Positions 1 to 12,583 of a stretch of 64,000 nt of DNA are shown here, one piece after another. This stretch comes from Scedosporium boydii. Its lineage: Eukaryota; Ascomycota; Sordariomycetes; Microascales; Microascaceae. Under the pieces are notes generated by a model, which was not told the origin of the DNA, did no database searches, and was given only the letters and a program-made list of their open reading frames with translations. Position 1 is the stretch's first letter, and each line of letters opens with the position of its first letter. Made by a program: the position numbers and the translations under genes. The stretch is taken from NCBI GenBank assembly GCA_002221725.1, contig NJFT01000034.1, positions 124,001-188,000 on the forward strand, written 5' to 3'.

Positions 1-853
1 CGCTGCCGAAAGCTCGCGTGTACTTACTCGCGTGCTACTCGAGCGCCTCTTCTTTAATTTGACAATCTCCCGACAAGCCCATTCTCACCTGCCGGATATG
101 GCCTGGCCTCTCCTGCTCATACATTGACAATTTTTTTTTCTTCTCTTTTCCCACTCCGGACGGAAGCAGGATATTCACCAGCAACCAAAGTATGTATGAA
201 GGAAAGGGGTGGCACACCAAGTGGTAGGCAGCCAACGTACATATCTGGCGCATTGGTTTCATCCCACACTTCGAGATACAGGAGCCAGAAATGACAAAAA
301 GCGTTGGCCTAACAAGGGCGGTGTGGTGCAAACTCCGAAAGGGCGACGCCGGATGGGTGGGTTGCCGCAAGACTTGGTTGGTGGTTCGGTGCAGGGGGTG
401 AAGGGATCCAGACGTCGGGTTCGAATGGGGTGGCTCAACTTGGGGTGTGGGAGGCGGGTCTTAGCGTGGGGAGCTTGAAGAAACCAGACGTAAAAAATGA
501 AAATTTTCACTCGTGCCTCTCTGCCAGTTGTTTGAAACCCCATGGCGAGGAGGAGGGACGTATCAAAATGTTGCTCTCGATTTTGTGTGTGCGCAGAGTG
601 GCAAATATTGATGCCCTTTCATAACTTTTTGCCTGCCCAGAACCAAATGAAACCCTCAACCCTGTTCGGAAGTGAAAAACCAGGCTCGATTAAGGGCCAC
701 AGTAACCAGTAAACCATCAAGTACCATGAAACTTAGGGGGACGCCGAAGACCGAATACCCTCAAGACGAGAAGCCGAAACACACACACATGTATGCCCTA
801 ACCGTGTAGTCACAGAACACCATTGTCTCTGTGGAGACATATATCAGGAGCCT
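1..853. other. Intergenic, no gene recognised
   Basis: Left-edge stretch with no conserved protein on either strand. Open frames here are short, overlap on both strands and show no family motifs. A GGTTCGAAT string near 417 resembles a tRNA B box, but no cloverleaf can be drawn around it. Nothing else is recognised. Confidence 0.6.
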
Positions 854-1544
854 CTACAACAGTTGTTTATAGAAGAATGTCTCTGCTCTCAAACCACCTC
901 CGGGACTTATAGCAAAGTCGGGAATCTTGCCAACTTCAACATATCCCAACTTCCTATATAAGGCTTCGGCCACAGTTCCAGTCTCAGCATCCGTCATCTA
1001 TCAAATATCGCAAGTTATTAGTAGAAGATCCATGATTTCGCTTGAGGGATATTCAGTGTGCTTAGGGGTGAGCCCTCTACGTAGGCGTGAATGGATCTGA
1101 TCGTACCAGAAGTGTCCTCCCCCTTCGAAGAGCTTCAACTTCCAGGGTCTTCATAAGGGCTGTCGCACCGCCTCTCCTTCGAAATTTCGGGCTCACGATA
1201 AGCTTCTCAACCCAGCCTCGGAAAGGACCAGTCTCGGAGTAGGGTATGGAGAGAGTCACGGCTCCCATCAGCTGTAGTCCGGACTGGGTAGGCTGAGACT
1301 CAGACTCGTCAAAGAGGAGAACCATGAATCGTTTTCCTTCGCGGATATCGGCAATGACATCCTTCCAGAACTTGAGCAGCTTATCTTGATCCAGTGGCGG
1401 AAGAAAAGTGACTATGCTATGGTCGGAAGTGATGCAGTTGGCGTGGATGGCAGCGAGATACGGAATGAGGTGGGTCTCATTCTCGGTAAAAAGCCGAGTC
1501 GAGACGCCCGGTCGTGTGGCCTCGGTGAGGTCGGGGGATAGCAT
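854..1544 (-). CDS. GNAT-family N-acetyltransferase, two exons
   Basis: Predicted 193-aa acetyltransferase of the GNAT superfamily, which moves acetyl from acetyl-CoA to an amine; the substrate is unknown. Exons on the minus strand are 1544-1107 and 997-854; the intron is GTACGATC...TAG and the frame is kept. The acetyl-CoA-binding motif A is visible as VSPKFRRRGGATALM (R-R-x-G-G/x-A). The second exon supplies the usual C-terminal part: a helix (AEALYRKLGYVEVG) followed by a final strand ending FFYKQLL. The start is the first ATG of the frame, at 1544; the frame is open a little further upstream but has no ATG there. The gene stands alone between gene-free stretches. The family is clear from motif A and the C-terminal layout. 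Small-molecule GNATs of this kind are common in fungi and often annotated only to family. Confidence 0.85.
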
Positions 1545-4536
1545 CTTTCCTCTCGAGTCTGGCAACAGCTGGGAGAGGAAGGAGAAAAATTTTCACTCGA
1601 GATCTCACACTTTGCGTCCTCGAGATGTCAACTGATCTAGTGCATACAGCACTTGTATTGATTGTTGTTAAGACCGAAAGGACCGTGAGATTGGTAAAAG
1701 TAGGAAGGTTCGTGGTCTTACACCAATGTGTGCCCCTTTGCTGACCTCTGACGGATCGAGGGTGGAAATGTAAGATGTTAAGTAGGAGACTTGAGCTTAT
1801 GGCAGATGTTAGCATATCGGACTTAGATGGTCATATCAGGATATTATGTTGGTTTACCGAGGATTTTGCCGTTTTGAGAGTTAGAAAGTGCCAGGATCTA
1901 GAGAAATACGCTCACTTTTCTGCAGCAAGGATCAATGCAAGCAAGAGGCGAAAGTGGTGGCAGACACACAAACGCACACATACACACACCGAGAGACCGG
2001 TTGCAGTGTCGAGATGCGGACTGGCCGAGATTTTGGCTCGTCCGCAATGGGCAAAGACTGGGATGGGATAAATATTGCCTCAAGGCAAGCCATTGATCAA
2101 GAGGAAAGATCAAATGCCCTCACTTCACGCGTGGAGAGACTAAAGAATTTGTCTTGCACCCCTTGCCCTCCTCCCTCGCCTTGGTCCTGTTCTGAAGAGC
2201 GGTTTACCAACTACGACGTGACGACAGACCTGACGGATGGCGGGGGAAGCACGGAGTCTCTACCTCCAGTCGGCAGTCGCCCTCGCTCTGTCGAGTATCT
2301 GGCGGGGAAAATACTGATGCATTCGTTGCAAATTGTTCCTGCGCTCCTTGGGCGCGCTCCAAGCAGGACATCGCCATGTCGCAATTCGCGAGAGGTAAAG
2401 GATGGAAAATGCAGGGGCACACACCACACGTCACTAATAATCCACGTCATTGATATCAATTGTCAATTGATTCCCTTTTGCAGGCCAATCGATACCATTT
2501 CTCTCGCGGTTCCCGAGACTCTCCCTCGACCATGGTCCTGGTCAGTCTTTGATGGCGTTGGTAGGATCGGCAAAGCTAGGAGAATGCATCAGAAAGGGAG
2601 AAAGCGTTGCACCTGCATGAGAAAACCCTGTGCTTAGGCGAGGCACATGAGGAAACGAAGGTGTGATGTCGGGTTTGCAAGGGGGAAAGGGGCAAGGGGC
2701 ACTAAGGTTAATATGACAAGAAGGACTCCAGTTGCATGCAATTCAGGAAACCTGCTTTGGACGAGCGTGGTTGTCTATAGAATCCTCAGTCTGCGGTAGA
2801 CAGATGCGCGATAGAAAGGACGCATTGTGGTCGCGGAAGGAACGCCACATTGTCTTGTTACCAAACAGAGCGTCTCCCCGTTACCGTTACCGTCTCCTTC
2901 CGCACCAAAATCCACCTCCCTCGTTCCTTCTCTTTGTGTGTCTGGATCAACAATTTCCCGACTGGATCAGCCTTCCTTCCTCGCATGTCGGCACTCAAGA
3001 AGCCGGTGAGTGATACATGGGAAGTTACTTCTTGTACTCCTTCCCGTCCTTCTCCGTCAAAACGTTCAGTGTTGGTTTACTTCGTAGTGTTACCGTCACG
3101 AGGCACCCCAATAGACCACTCTTCGAGTTGGGTCTGTTAATAGAGCAGGAGCACCCAATTGAAACTTCCAACAATAAATTGAGTCCTTACTTTGGATTAA
3201 TCAGCACAGGCATTCAGCGCACGAATACAACAGAAGCTGCAAGGGACTTTGACATCGGCTCGATGGTCCTCACCAGTCAAGTACATTCGCTGTTTCTCGT
3301 TTTTGTCCTTAGACTAGAAGATTTAATAGCGACTTATCTCTACTCAAGGACATTGATTTCTCTTCACGGAGAGAAACTGCAGCGGCACATGGGCAAGAGG
3401 ACATAAAATAACGTCTTGATCCATGAGGAGACATCAAATCCGAGGGCTTGAGGAAAGTCTTGGGACCTGACACCGGTAACAAGCATGCATTCGAGCTGTA
3501 CGAAGGCGCGGAGGAGGAGCCACGGACAGCACACAAGACGACATCACATCGGCGAGTATCTTCTAATGTGAAATTTACATCGGAATGAAAACCAAGACAA
3601 AAACCTTTCTTACCTCGTACAACATCGAGTTGCGCATCCCGAACCAAACGCCAGGCCGTGGCCGTAATTGTGAGAAATTGTTGAGCCTGTACAGGATGCA
3701 CTTTCACACGCACTGCCAGCCTGTCAAATTCGATTCGCATCCCAATCATTCATGCAGACAGCCGAGTTCGGGGCGCCCCGACAGTGAGAGACAGCTCTAC
3801 GCCATAGAAGTACATCCTCTATAGATTTCTACTTGGATAGCAGATGACTCGGCCCCAGTGCGAGATTGACAGCTTCAGGAGACATACCTCCAGATTTATA
3901 TCATTCCTCGGGATGTCCATCACCATAAAAAGAGGGGACCGAAGAGGGGAAGAAGCGAGGATGGCTCGAGGTTCGCGGCGATGCTCTGATACTCCCCACC
4001 CACCAAGACAGGGATGTTGAAAGCGAAGTTCCCTGTGTGAATCGGACCAGCATCGCACGCGAGCTCGCGCTCAGCAACAATCCACCGGCTGGATTCTGCA
4101 CTTCTGCAAGGACTCTCTCTCCACTAGAGGCCTCCAGGTCCGATGATACCGGATGCTGTAAATTCAGCTCTCTCTCTGCGTCTCACCCAAGGTCACATCC
4201 GCCAAGCTGTGCTGCAGGTCTAGTGCCACGGCAATTCGGTCAGGTCGGGGCCAAGCCTATGCGCCTAGACCCTACAGTCTTAGGCTGTTCAGCTCCCCCC
4301 GCCACATGAAGCACTCATCTGTCCCACCAATTTGAAGGCATTCTGTGTTGCTCCGCGCGGTTGATGAAAGCCTCATCTTTCGCCTCGTGCATTTTTCTGT
4401 CTTGTTCTTCTCTCCCTCCCAGTGTCCGAATCTTAGCGTGGCCACCTCCGTATTTCCCAGCGGAAACATCTGCAATTATTATCCTTCTTCCCATTGCTGT
4501 TGACCGTGATTACCTCCCGCGTGACCATCCTTCGAT
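1545..4536. other. 3-kb gene-free stretch with a CA-rich microsatellite
   Basis: No conserved coding sequence is recognised. A CA-rich microsatellite lies at about 1964-1989. The longest open frame (about 1888-2637, plus strand) lacks an ATG at its start, runs through the microsatellite, and has no family resemblance. The right end is the promoter and leader of the phospholipase D gene. Confidence 0.55.
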
Positions 4537-7331
4537 ATGGATCTCTTCCGCAAGGCGGGGGCTCGCATCGAGAGTCTCTTGAGTGGGGATGATGAGCGCC
4601 ATTCCCATACTCATCTCGGTCATGAATGCACCCATATTCATCCTGACCATCACAGAGACAACAGGTACACCTCCTTCGCACCCCAGACTGTCGGAAACGC
4701 CAAGTGGTATGTCGATGGCTGCTCCTATTTCTGGGCCGTATCTGAGGCCATTGAAGGTAAGATGAGGCTCTGCATATCCGTGTGAGAAGAGAACCCCAAG
4801 ATTTTGCGCGGGCATCGCGATGCTGAAAGCTCGTCTTTAGCGGCTCAAAAGAGCATTTACATCCTCGATTGGTGGCTCAGTCCCGAGCTGTATCTGCGTC
4901 GGCCACCCTCTGCCAACGAGAGATATCGTCTTGATAAGCTGCTCCACGCTGCTGCCGATCGCGGAGTGAAAGTTCATATCATCGTCTACAAGGAGGTTCA
5001 GGCAGCCTTGGCCTGTAAGTTACTCCCCACTTGATATTCTAATTGACATGCGTTGTCACTCACACCTCGTCACCGGTTACAAGTAAACTCCGCAGTAAGT
5101 CCAAAAACTGGGTACATCGAATACATTCTGCTTCCTTTTTATTGACAAAATCGCACAGCATACTAGAAAGCGGCTCGAGTCTCTCCATCCGAATATTCAG
5201 GTCTTTAGGCACCCTGACCACACGCCTACCGGATACAGTTTGAACAAGACCTTCTCCGGCCTAAACCTCGGTGGTTCAGGCATCGCAAAGACCTCTGTCG
5301 ACGCCTTGAAAGCACTCTATGGTACTAGCGATGGTATGGTGCTGTTTTGGGCTCATCATGAGAAGCTTTGTCTCGTAGATGAGAAGATTGTTTTTATGGG
5401 CGGGCTTGATATGTGTAGGTTGAGGTAACCGTCGAGGTCTGGGTGAGGAATTAACGCGTTTTCTAGGTTTCGGACGATGGGACACCACGAGTAATACGAA
5501 CCCAACTCCGTAGTCGACTGCATGCTGTCGGGAACCATTCTAGATGCTAATTCTATTTCTCAGGTCACCCAATTGCTGATGCTCACCCTGGAAACCTTGA
5601 GGCCGTTGTCTTTCCTGGACAAGACTACAATAATGCCCGAATCTATGACTTCCACAACGTGGATAAGTGGGAGCAGAACAAGCTCGACAGAGGTCAGAGT
5701 AGCAGGATGGGATGGACCGATGTTACTATCAGCCTGAACGGCCCAATTGTCGGGAGTCTAATCCATCACTTTAAGGACCGGTGGTCAGTTTTCTCCGAGC
5801 ACGCAGTCCCCTATCCTGTCCGCCTTGCTGACATCTTTGTAGGAACTATCTTTACGATCAGAAGTATGGACACAAGAATGCTGGCAAGTATGCGAAGCTC
5901 GAGGCCACCGTGCCAGGCAACCCTAGTCCCCAAGGACTAGATCGGGGTCTGGGCGGCGATTGGAGCCAGTCTGGCCAGCGACTCCTAGGCGACATGCACA
6001 GTCGATTCAACCGGGGCTTGAGCCATCTCACCGGCCACGATGACCGCACTCACCAAAGGCCGCCATCCAGGCAGAGCGGCGCCGGAAGCAGCATTCAGCT
6101 AGTGCGCAGGTAAGTGATCACACCAGACCTTCCGCGCGCAATTGGCCGTAGTCGACTACGAAACGACATAGGCATCTAACCGCTCTTTTGGATGTGAAGC
6201 GCTACTCAATGGTCGTCTGGACTTCCCACGGAGCATTCCATTGCCAATGCCTACATAGATGCCATCACCAATGCGAAGCACTTTATCTATATTGAGAACC
6301 AGGTAATTTCCATTTTGAAGAGAGAAAGGTTGATAGATGAAGGTAGGCTGTCTAACATTGGACGATAGTTTTTCATCACTGCTACAAGCGATGCTCAGAA
6401 ACCAGTCTGCAACAAGCTGGGAACAGCAATCGTGAACCGTATTCTCAAAGCCTATCACGCCAACGAAGAGTTCCTAATCATTGTCATCATGCCCGCTATC
6501 CCCGGATTCCCCGGCGACCTCAAGGCCGACAGTGCACTCGGCACGCGAGCGATTATGGAATTCCAGTACTTCTCCATTTCTCGCGGTGGGCACAGCATTA
6601 TCGAGACGCTACGAAATAACGGTATCCAGGACGTCAGTCGATATATTTCATTCTACAACCTTCGAAACTACGACCGCATCAACGGCCCGTCCAGAGGCCC
6701 GGATTCTACCTGGGATACCGTGGCATCCTGTTACATGGCGGGTGGTGCTGATATCCGATCTGTCCCTTGGTACGGCCCCCCAGAAGCCGAGATCGACTCC
6801 TTCGTGAGCGAGCAGCTCTACATCCACAGTAAGCTCCTGATCGCCGACGACAAACTCGTCATCTGCGGCTCGGCCAACATCAACGACCGATCCCAGCTCG
6901 GCTTCCACGACTCCGAAATCGCCGTCGTCATCGAGGACCCTACCCCCGTCGACTCGTACATGAACGGCCGCCCTTACCAGGCCAGCGTTTTCGCCGCCTC
7001 CCTCCGACGCTTCATCTTCCGCAAGCACCTCGGCCTCATCCCTGACGAAAAGTGGGATAAGCCCAACGTTAACTGGTCCGGCGTAGACAAGGGCCCCAAC
7101 TGGTATGACTGGAACTCGCACGCTGACCAGCTCGTCCGCGATCCGCTGCATCCCGATTTCCGTAATCTGTGGAATACCACGGCCCGCGTGAATACCGAGG
7201 TCTTTAGCAAGGTCTTCCATAATGTGCCGAATAATCACGTCCGCACGTGGAAGGCTTACGACGAGTTCTTCTCGAAGCACTTCGTCATACCCGGCGCCAC
7301 CGAGAAGCCCGAAAAGGGCGGCAATAACAAC

Positions 7332-7362
<31 letters not shown>

Positions 7363-7577
7363 AGCAGGCGCAGCAGGCTCAGAATACAGCTGGCAAGATT
7401 GGCTACGGTCACGTCGTCAAGTCGGAGTTCCCTGGTGGCGTGGGCGAGGTGAAGGAGTGGTTGAGCCGCGTGCGAGGAACCCTTGTGGAGATGCCTTTGG
7501 ACTTTTTGGTCGATGAGCCGGATATCGCGAAGGAGGGTCTGGAGTTGAATACCTTGACGGCGGAGTTGTATACTTGA
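4537..7577 (+). CDS. Phospholipase D, nine exons
   Basis: An 827-aa phospholipase D, which hydrolyses phosphatidylcholine-type lipids to phosphatidic acid. Exons: 4537-4756, 4841-5014, 5084-5094, 5159-5414, 5467-5490, 5564-5783, 5843-6109, 6200-6302, 6369-7577. All junctions are GT-AG and in frame. Both HKD catalytic motifs are present: H202-x-K204-x4-D209 (HHEKLCLVD) and H578-x-K580-x4-D585 (HSKLLIADD, followed by the GSAN signature). No PX or PH domain precedes the catalytic core, so this is not the SPO14-type enzyme but the shorter fungal class. Exon 3 is only 11 nt and exon 5 only 24 nt. Joining exon 2 directly to exon 4 would create a stop after two codons, so the 11-nt exon is needed. 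A polyglutamine run lies near residues 745-765. The N-terminus is His-rich (DDERHSHTHLGHE). Confidence 0.92.
7324..7385 (+). repeat. CAG/CAA triplet run encoding polyglutamine
   Basis: A mixed CAG/CAA tract encodes about 12 consecutive Gln, then Ala-Gln repeats, near the C-terminus of phospholipase D and outside the catalytic core. Alternating CAG and CAA codons suggest a moderately stable repeat. Length variation between strains is likely. Confidence 0.8.
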
Positions 7578-8282
7578 ACAAGAGAGCCCTGCCGAACCTA
7601 GGATATCATGCGTGTGCAGTTTCTTTCTGGCATCGGCGCTAGCCCCGTTGGAAGGAGAGCGAGACTTGACATTTCAATGGGACTAGAACATCAAGTCAAT
7701 TCCATTACTTCTTCACATCAGTCGACCATGAACCAAGTCTTGAAGTACAACGTGTTTTTATTGTTTATCTTACGGAACATTAGTACAGCAGAGAAGGGGG
7801 GAGAAAACGTCCAAGTCCTAGCCAAAGCAAACAGAGCAGCAGCCAACCAAAGTGAGAAGAAGTTACAAAAAAGCGTCCATGTGAATTAAGTTTCGCTCCC
7901 TCGCCTTCCTTTTTATGTTGACCATGAATAAAAAAAGAAGAAAGGAAAAAAAGAACATCCCCTTCGTATCCATTCCCCGCCTGGAAGTATGGGTAAACAA
8001 GAAGAAAAAGAAAAAAGACAAAAAAAAGACAACTCCTTCCTTGGCGGCCTGATAAATAAATATGATATCTCTATGACAGATGTTTGAGAGTCAGACGAAT
8101 AAACGGAATGAAAACAACGCGGAAACCCTGAGAACTTCGGCTAGAAGCAGAGGAGTTATAGAAGAAGCCCTATAAGAGCGGCGGGCGAAAATGGAAAAAG
8201 GAAAGAGTCAAAAAAGATGAACTACTAGTAATAATCCCAATGTAATAAAGTCATTTCATCGTCACATCTCTTCCCTCTTTCT
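7578..8282. other. Convergent 3' intergenic, A-rich
   Basis: Shared 3' region of the phospholipase D gene (plus) and the PDI gene (minus). It is rich in A tracts between about 7920 and 8040, suitable for poly(A) signals of the plus-strand transcript. No gene is recognised. Confidence 0.6.
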
Positions 8283-10620
8283 TTAGTCCACTTTGCCGTT
8301 GCTGTTGGAGCTTCCGGCTCCGAGCAGCCCCTCCTTCAACTCCTTGATGCCCATGGCGTCTTCGAGTCTGAAGTTGGGACGAGTCCTTCGTAGCCGGCCA
8401 CGGAACCAGGATAGTGCGGCAAGGGCAATGCTGAAGGTGCAGCCGAGGGAGAGCCAGGGGTGTTCGACGAAGGCCATGCGGAAGTCGAAGAAGACCTTCT
8501 CGAAGCTCGAAATGGTCAGCTTGGCCTTGATCTTGGGCGGTGACGCGGTGACTTTGCTGATTGTCTCCATGATCGAGGTGCGAGAGGGGGTGATGAGATT
8601 GCCAGTGATGGTAGTGTCCCAGTATCGACGGTTCTACAGAGAGCACAAGTTAGCAAGATCTGTTCGCTGCAAAACAAGAACTGTTGCTGATAGAAACTTA
8701 CGTCTTCATCATTGATAATAACACGATCGCCGTCCTTAACATCAATGCCATAGGTGGTCCTAATCCAGCGTTGCCAAAAGACGGAATCAACCCAGGCAAA
8801 GGTGACCTGCTTCTTATCCGACATGGACATGTTGATCCGGATAGCCTTAGCCTGCCGGATTCCTCGTTCGTCATTCCGGTCCTTCGCCTCCTCGAGACGC
8901 AGCTGCTTAGCATCACGAAGCTCCTGTCGCTCAAGCTGGAAGAGTTGAATCTGCTTGTCCATCCACTCGCCGGCGGCGCTCTTCATTTCACGTTGGGCAT
9001 CTCGGAAGGACTCCTCGTTGTTCCTGTTAAGGATGCCCAAGACGACGATCTTGCCATCCATGATCTCACGCGCGTTGGCTGCGGTCAGCTCCGGAACAAT
9101 GGGAAGCCAGACGAACTTCATCCACTGAAGCATTTGATTAACATCCCTCATGTCCTTGGGCATGATGGGAGTGTAGTAAGTGGGACGTCCTTCCCTAGAG
9201 ACCATGAGTCTCGGCCACGTAGTAATCTTGAAGCGCTTGAACATCTCGGGGTCACGGGTCCTGACGAGCTTGGCACGACCAGCAAGGTGGATGGGAATAC
9301 GCTCGAGGGCCATAAAATCCTCACTCGTAGCGCCATGGTCATAGAAATAGACGAAAATCACCTCCTCCTTCTGCTCCAGGGCCTTAAAAGACTCGGCATC
9401 GACCTCGGGAACGCCGTTAGTCAGGTCCACGGCGCCTTCAGCAAAGTGAAGCAAATCGCCAAGGCCCCTCAGACCGTCGTACTCAACACGCTCCGCACCG
9501 CGGAAAAGGATAATTGTAGGATAGCCTCGGACACCGACGTCCTTGCAGAGACGAGCTTCCTTATCGCAGTTGACTTCGCCAATATTGAGACGACCCTTCA
9601 TGTCCTTGGAGACCTGATCCCAAGTGGGAGCAAGAGCCTTGCAGTGATGACACCAGGGGGCGTAGAACTTGATGAACCAGGGGTCCTGTGTCATCGTAAC
9701 CTTGTCATGGAACGACTCGGCGGTAAGAGGAGTCGAGATTCCTTCCTTGTTAGGAGTTGCCGTTGACTTGGCTCGGGTCGGGAAGGGGATATTCGGGGTA
9801 GGGAAGACGGGAACGTCATTAGCTGCTTTTGTCTCCTTGGCGACTTTGACAACGTCCTCTTCCGCCCTCTTCACCTCGACCTCTTCGGTGACATCTTCTT
9901 CAGCCGTCTTTTCCTCGACCTCGTCAGCAGGTACCTCATCGGCCTTCACTTTAGTGCCGGAGCCCGTCGTGGCCGGCTGCTCGTCCACATCCTCCGTCTT
10001 GTCAGACTTCGGGGTCTCGGCAGAGTCGACGTGATCAACACCAGGCCTGGGGATTATTCGCTTCTTTGGCCTGGAACCAGGCTTGGCCTTCTCAAGGGCT
10101 TTCTCGATGACGTTGGTCACAACAGTCATGTTCTTGGCACCGCGAATCTTGCCGTCCACCTCTCCGTCCTTGAACAGAACAGTTGTCGGCCACGACGTCA
10201 CATTATGATCTGCGCAGAAATCATAGTACGCGACGCAATTTATCGACGCGAACTTGAAGTCGTAAAACTCGCTGAAGCTCTTGTCGGTGCCCTCTGGTTG
10301 CGAGGTGTAATAGAATTCGTAGGCGGTTTGGTAGGTTGGGACGAACTCGAGACAAAATTGACAATAGGGGCTGCAAGATGATACTGTTAGAAAGAATTGA
10401 CACCATTTAAGGAGACCGAGTGAGGGAGATGGATCTACCTGTGGTGCTTGACCATGACAAAGGTCGAAGATTTTAACTCCTTGTCATAGTTATCGGGAGT
10501 GAGTTCTAATAACGGGGGAACCTCGACGCCATTGAATGTAGTTGGCTCAGGATCCTTCTTTCCCTTGCCTTGAACGAAAGCCGTCGCTCCGAGGAGCGTT
10601 AGCATTGAAGCAAGCTTCAT
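8283..10620 (-). CDS. Membrane-anchored protein disulfide isomerase, EPS1/TMX-like
   Basis: A 733-aa ER thioredoxin-fold protein. Minus-strand exons: 10620-10439, 10370-8702, 8633-8283. A signal peptide is visible at residues 1-18 (MKLASMLTLLGATAFVQG). The first thioredoxin domain carries C64-Q-F-C67 in SPYCQFC, and the second carries C301-H-H-C304 in APWCHHCKALAPTW. A low-complexity, Glu/Val/Thr-rich acidic linker separates them (about residues 160-250). One transmembrane helix lies near residues 677-694, followed by a short basic cytosolic tail ending GKVD, with no KDEL-type signal. This layout (signal peptide, redox domains, C-terminal anchor) fits yeast Eps1-type or TMX-type isomerases, which act in ER folding and quality control of membrane proteins. 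CQFC is not the usual CGHC, so the first site may be a weaker oxidase. It is divergent from the Tdp1 gene. Confidence 0.88.
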
Positions 10621-12583
10621 ATTCTAAAAGGGGCACCTAAAAGGTGCTGAAAAACGCGCGGGGGGCAAACGAATGACGTGGAGATAAGGCGCTTGGTCGG
10701 TGATGATATCGTCACGAGAGCTTGGTAGTTTCGGGGAGGATTATTTTGGTCGTGACGAGGAAATTCGTCTCGGTCGCTTCAAGATAGAAAGGGACAAACG
10801 AAAGGCTAAAGGCTACAGGTCGTCCGTAATGTCGGCTCGTCGTCTATGATTCGGTCACGGCTATCATCTGGAAACGGGGATGTAGGTGGGTGTGAAGGCG
10901 CCCCTGGAGGCCAAGTCGCCGGATTGCTGAGCTGGCAAATCAGGAGGCAATCTGATGAGGGATCGCAAGAACAAAAGACAGGAGATGTCAAAAGTGTTCG
11001 CCAGACCGCGATGTCCTCGAAATCGGGGCAAACAAAGAGAGAAAGAGAAAAGTCGTCAGGGCCAAACGATGATGATTGGGCGATGTCGAGATAAAGAAAG
11101 GAAAGAAGGAGCCAAGAAACACAAAATCGTGGCTAGGAATCTGCCAACTTTGGAGATCGCGAAGAGAACTTGGTGTCCTGGAAAAATTAAGGAGGAACAC
11201 GGGGACGACAGAGGACGGACAGAGACACACAGGGGGTGGAAAAATCAGGAGCACGGCAAGGTACATCAAGGACGGGCGGATGTCCACCAGTGTTCAGGTA
11301 CAGGTACAAGTACAAGACGATGGACTGCTCAATGAACATCAATTCATTTGATATCCTCCCTATCGCTAAAAATGGCGCGATGCTTGAAGCTTATTGGGTA
11401 AAACTGCTGTCGCCTCTCCACTAAGCTTCAAGAAGCAATTGCAGACCCACCAATGGATCGAAAATAGTTCAAGGCCTAACATCTCAGGCGGAATTGCGGA
11501 CACCTTAATTGATACGAAGTACGGAGTACAATTCAGATGTACCTCTAGTCGCCACATCAACGATTGTGCATTCCGCTGCATCCAAGTACGGAGTCAGATA
11601 GAGAATGTGAAAGGAAGGGAGGCGTACGAAGCACTTCACGGGCCCATTGGATTGAACAAGATACATCTTGATGCCAGAAGTCCGCGCCTCCGAGTACTTC
11701 GTATTTCCACATCCTTGAAGGTGCAAAGAGCTGCAGTAAATTTAGACTGCGAATCCAAGAATTTAGCTTCCGCAAGCAAGACAGCAAGACACCTTGGAAC
11801 GGGAGCTATCTCTGCCGAGTTGTTTGGTCGAACATCTCAAACTCGGACAAGCCCACGGAACATGACATAACGAGTAGAGCAGGTTGTCACATCATACTCA
11901 GTCTCATACGTACTGGCGAGGGTGAGAGGGTTCACAATAAACCCAGCAGTCGACATTTTCGACTGGGGTCTGTGACCAAGCTCTTTTGAAGTGGCTGGCA
12001 ACCATGACAAGTAGGCAGTGGTGCATGGGGGTTTTGCGTATGCGTACTTCGTACTTGGTCCTTCTTTAGACACAGGCGACGCCTCAAGGCTCGTCCAAAC
12101 ACGCCAGTGTTAATCGTGCAGGAACCATTTGATCAATCACACTCTGGGCCTCTGGGCCACCATCGTGGGAGAGAGAGCACATCTTGATAGATAATTTACG
12201 AAATACACAAAAATTACCATGAAAATGGGCCCTGGATTGGTTTCCTCTTACTTCGTAATATCCCAATACTGATGTGTTTCTTAAATTCTTAAAAGAACTT
12301 TAGATGAACGAATCACTCGAAACTGCATGAAAACGACACATCGAGTCGCAGAAGTACATGCACTTTGGCTGATTCTCAATTCGACATGCGGGGACGCGCT
12401 GGGTTGAATTTCCCAAGGCAACAACTTACTTGACAACTAACTTGAGCTACGACATTGGATTATATTTGATGACTTAAATCCGTCGTGATGACAGGGCATT
12501 TTGAGAAAGAGCCATATCATCGAATACTCAGGTTCCATCCAGGCTGGGGTGTCAGATTGCCGCTCTACTGGTAGTAAACTTTC
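10621..12583. other. Divergent intergenic with repeated TACTTCGTA-type motifs
   Basis: About 2 kb between two divergently transcribed genes, PDI and Tdp1. No conserved coding sequence is seen. It holds four exact copies of the TACTTCGTA 9-mer (either strand) between 11513 and 12257, and related TACGGAGTA strings at about 11520-11528. Confidence 0.55.
11513..12257. repeat. Cluster of four TACTTCGTA 9-mers
   Basis: Exact copies at 11513-11521 (as TACGAAGTA), 11695-11703, 12045-12053 and 12249-12257. The first overlaps a related string, giving TACGAAGTACGGAGTA. All copies are non-coding. They look like remnants of a short dispersed element or a recurring regulatory site. Confidence 0.6.

Noticed and set aside
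400..440. tRNA-like B box (GGTTCGAAT)
   Set aside because: No acceptor stem, anticodon arm or A box can be placed around it.
1888..2637. Open frame of about 249 codons on the plus strand
   Set aside because: No ATG at the frame start, it runs through a CA microsatellite, and no family motif or splice-extended homology can be seen.
8684..9766. 360-codon open frame antisense to the PDI gene
   Set aside because: Opposite strand has signal peptide, CxxC motifs and matching introns; the antisense product has no motif.
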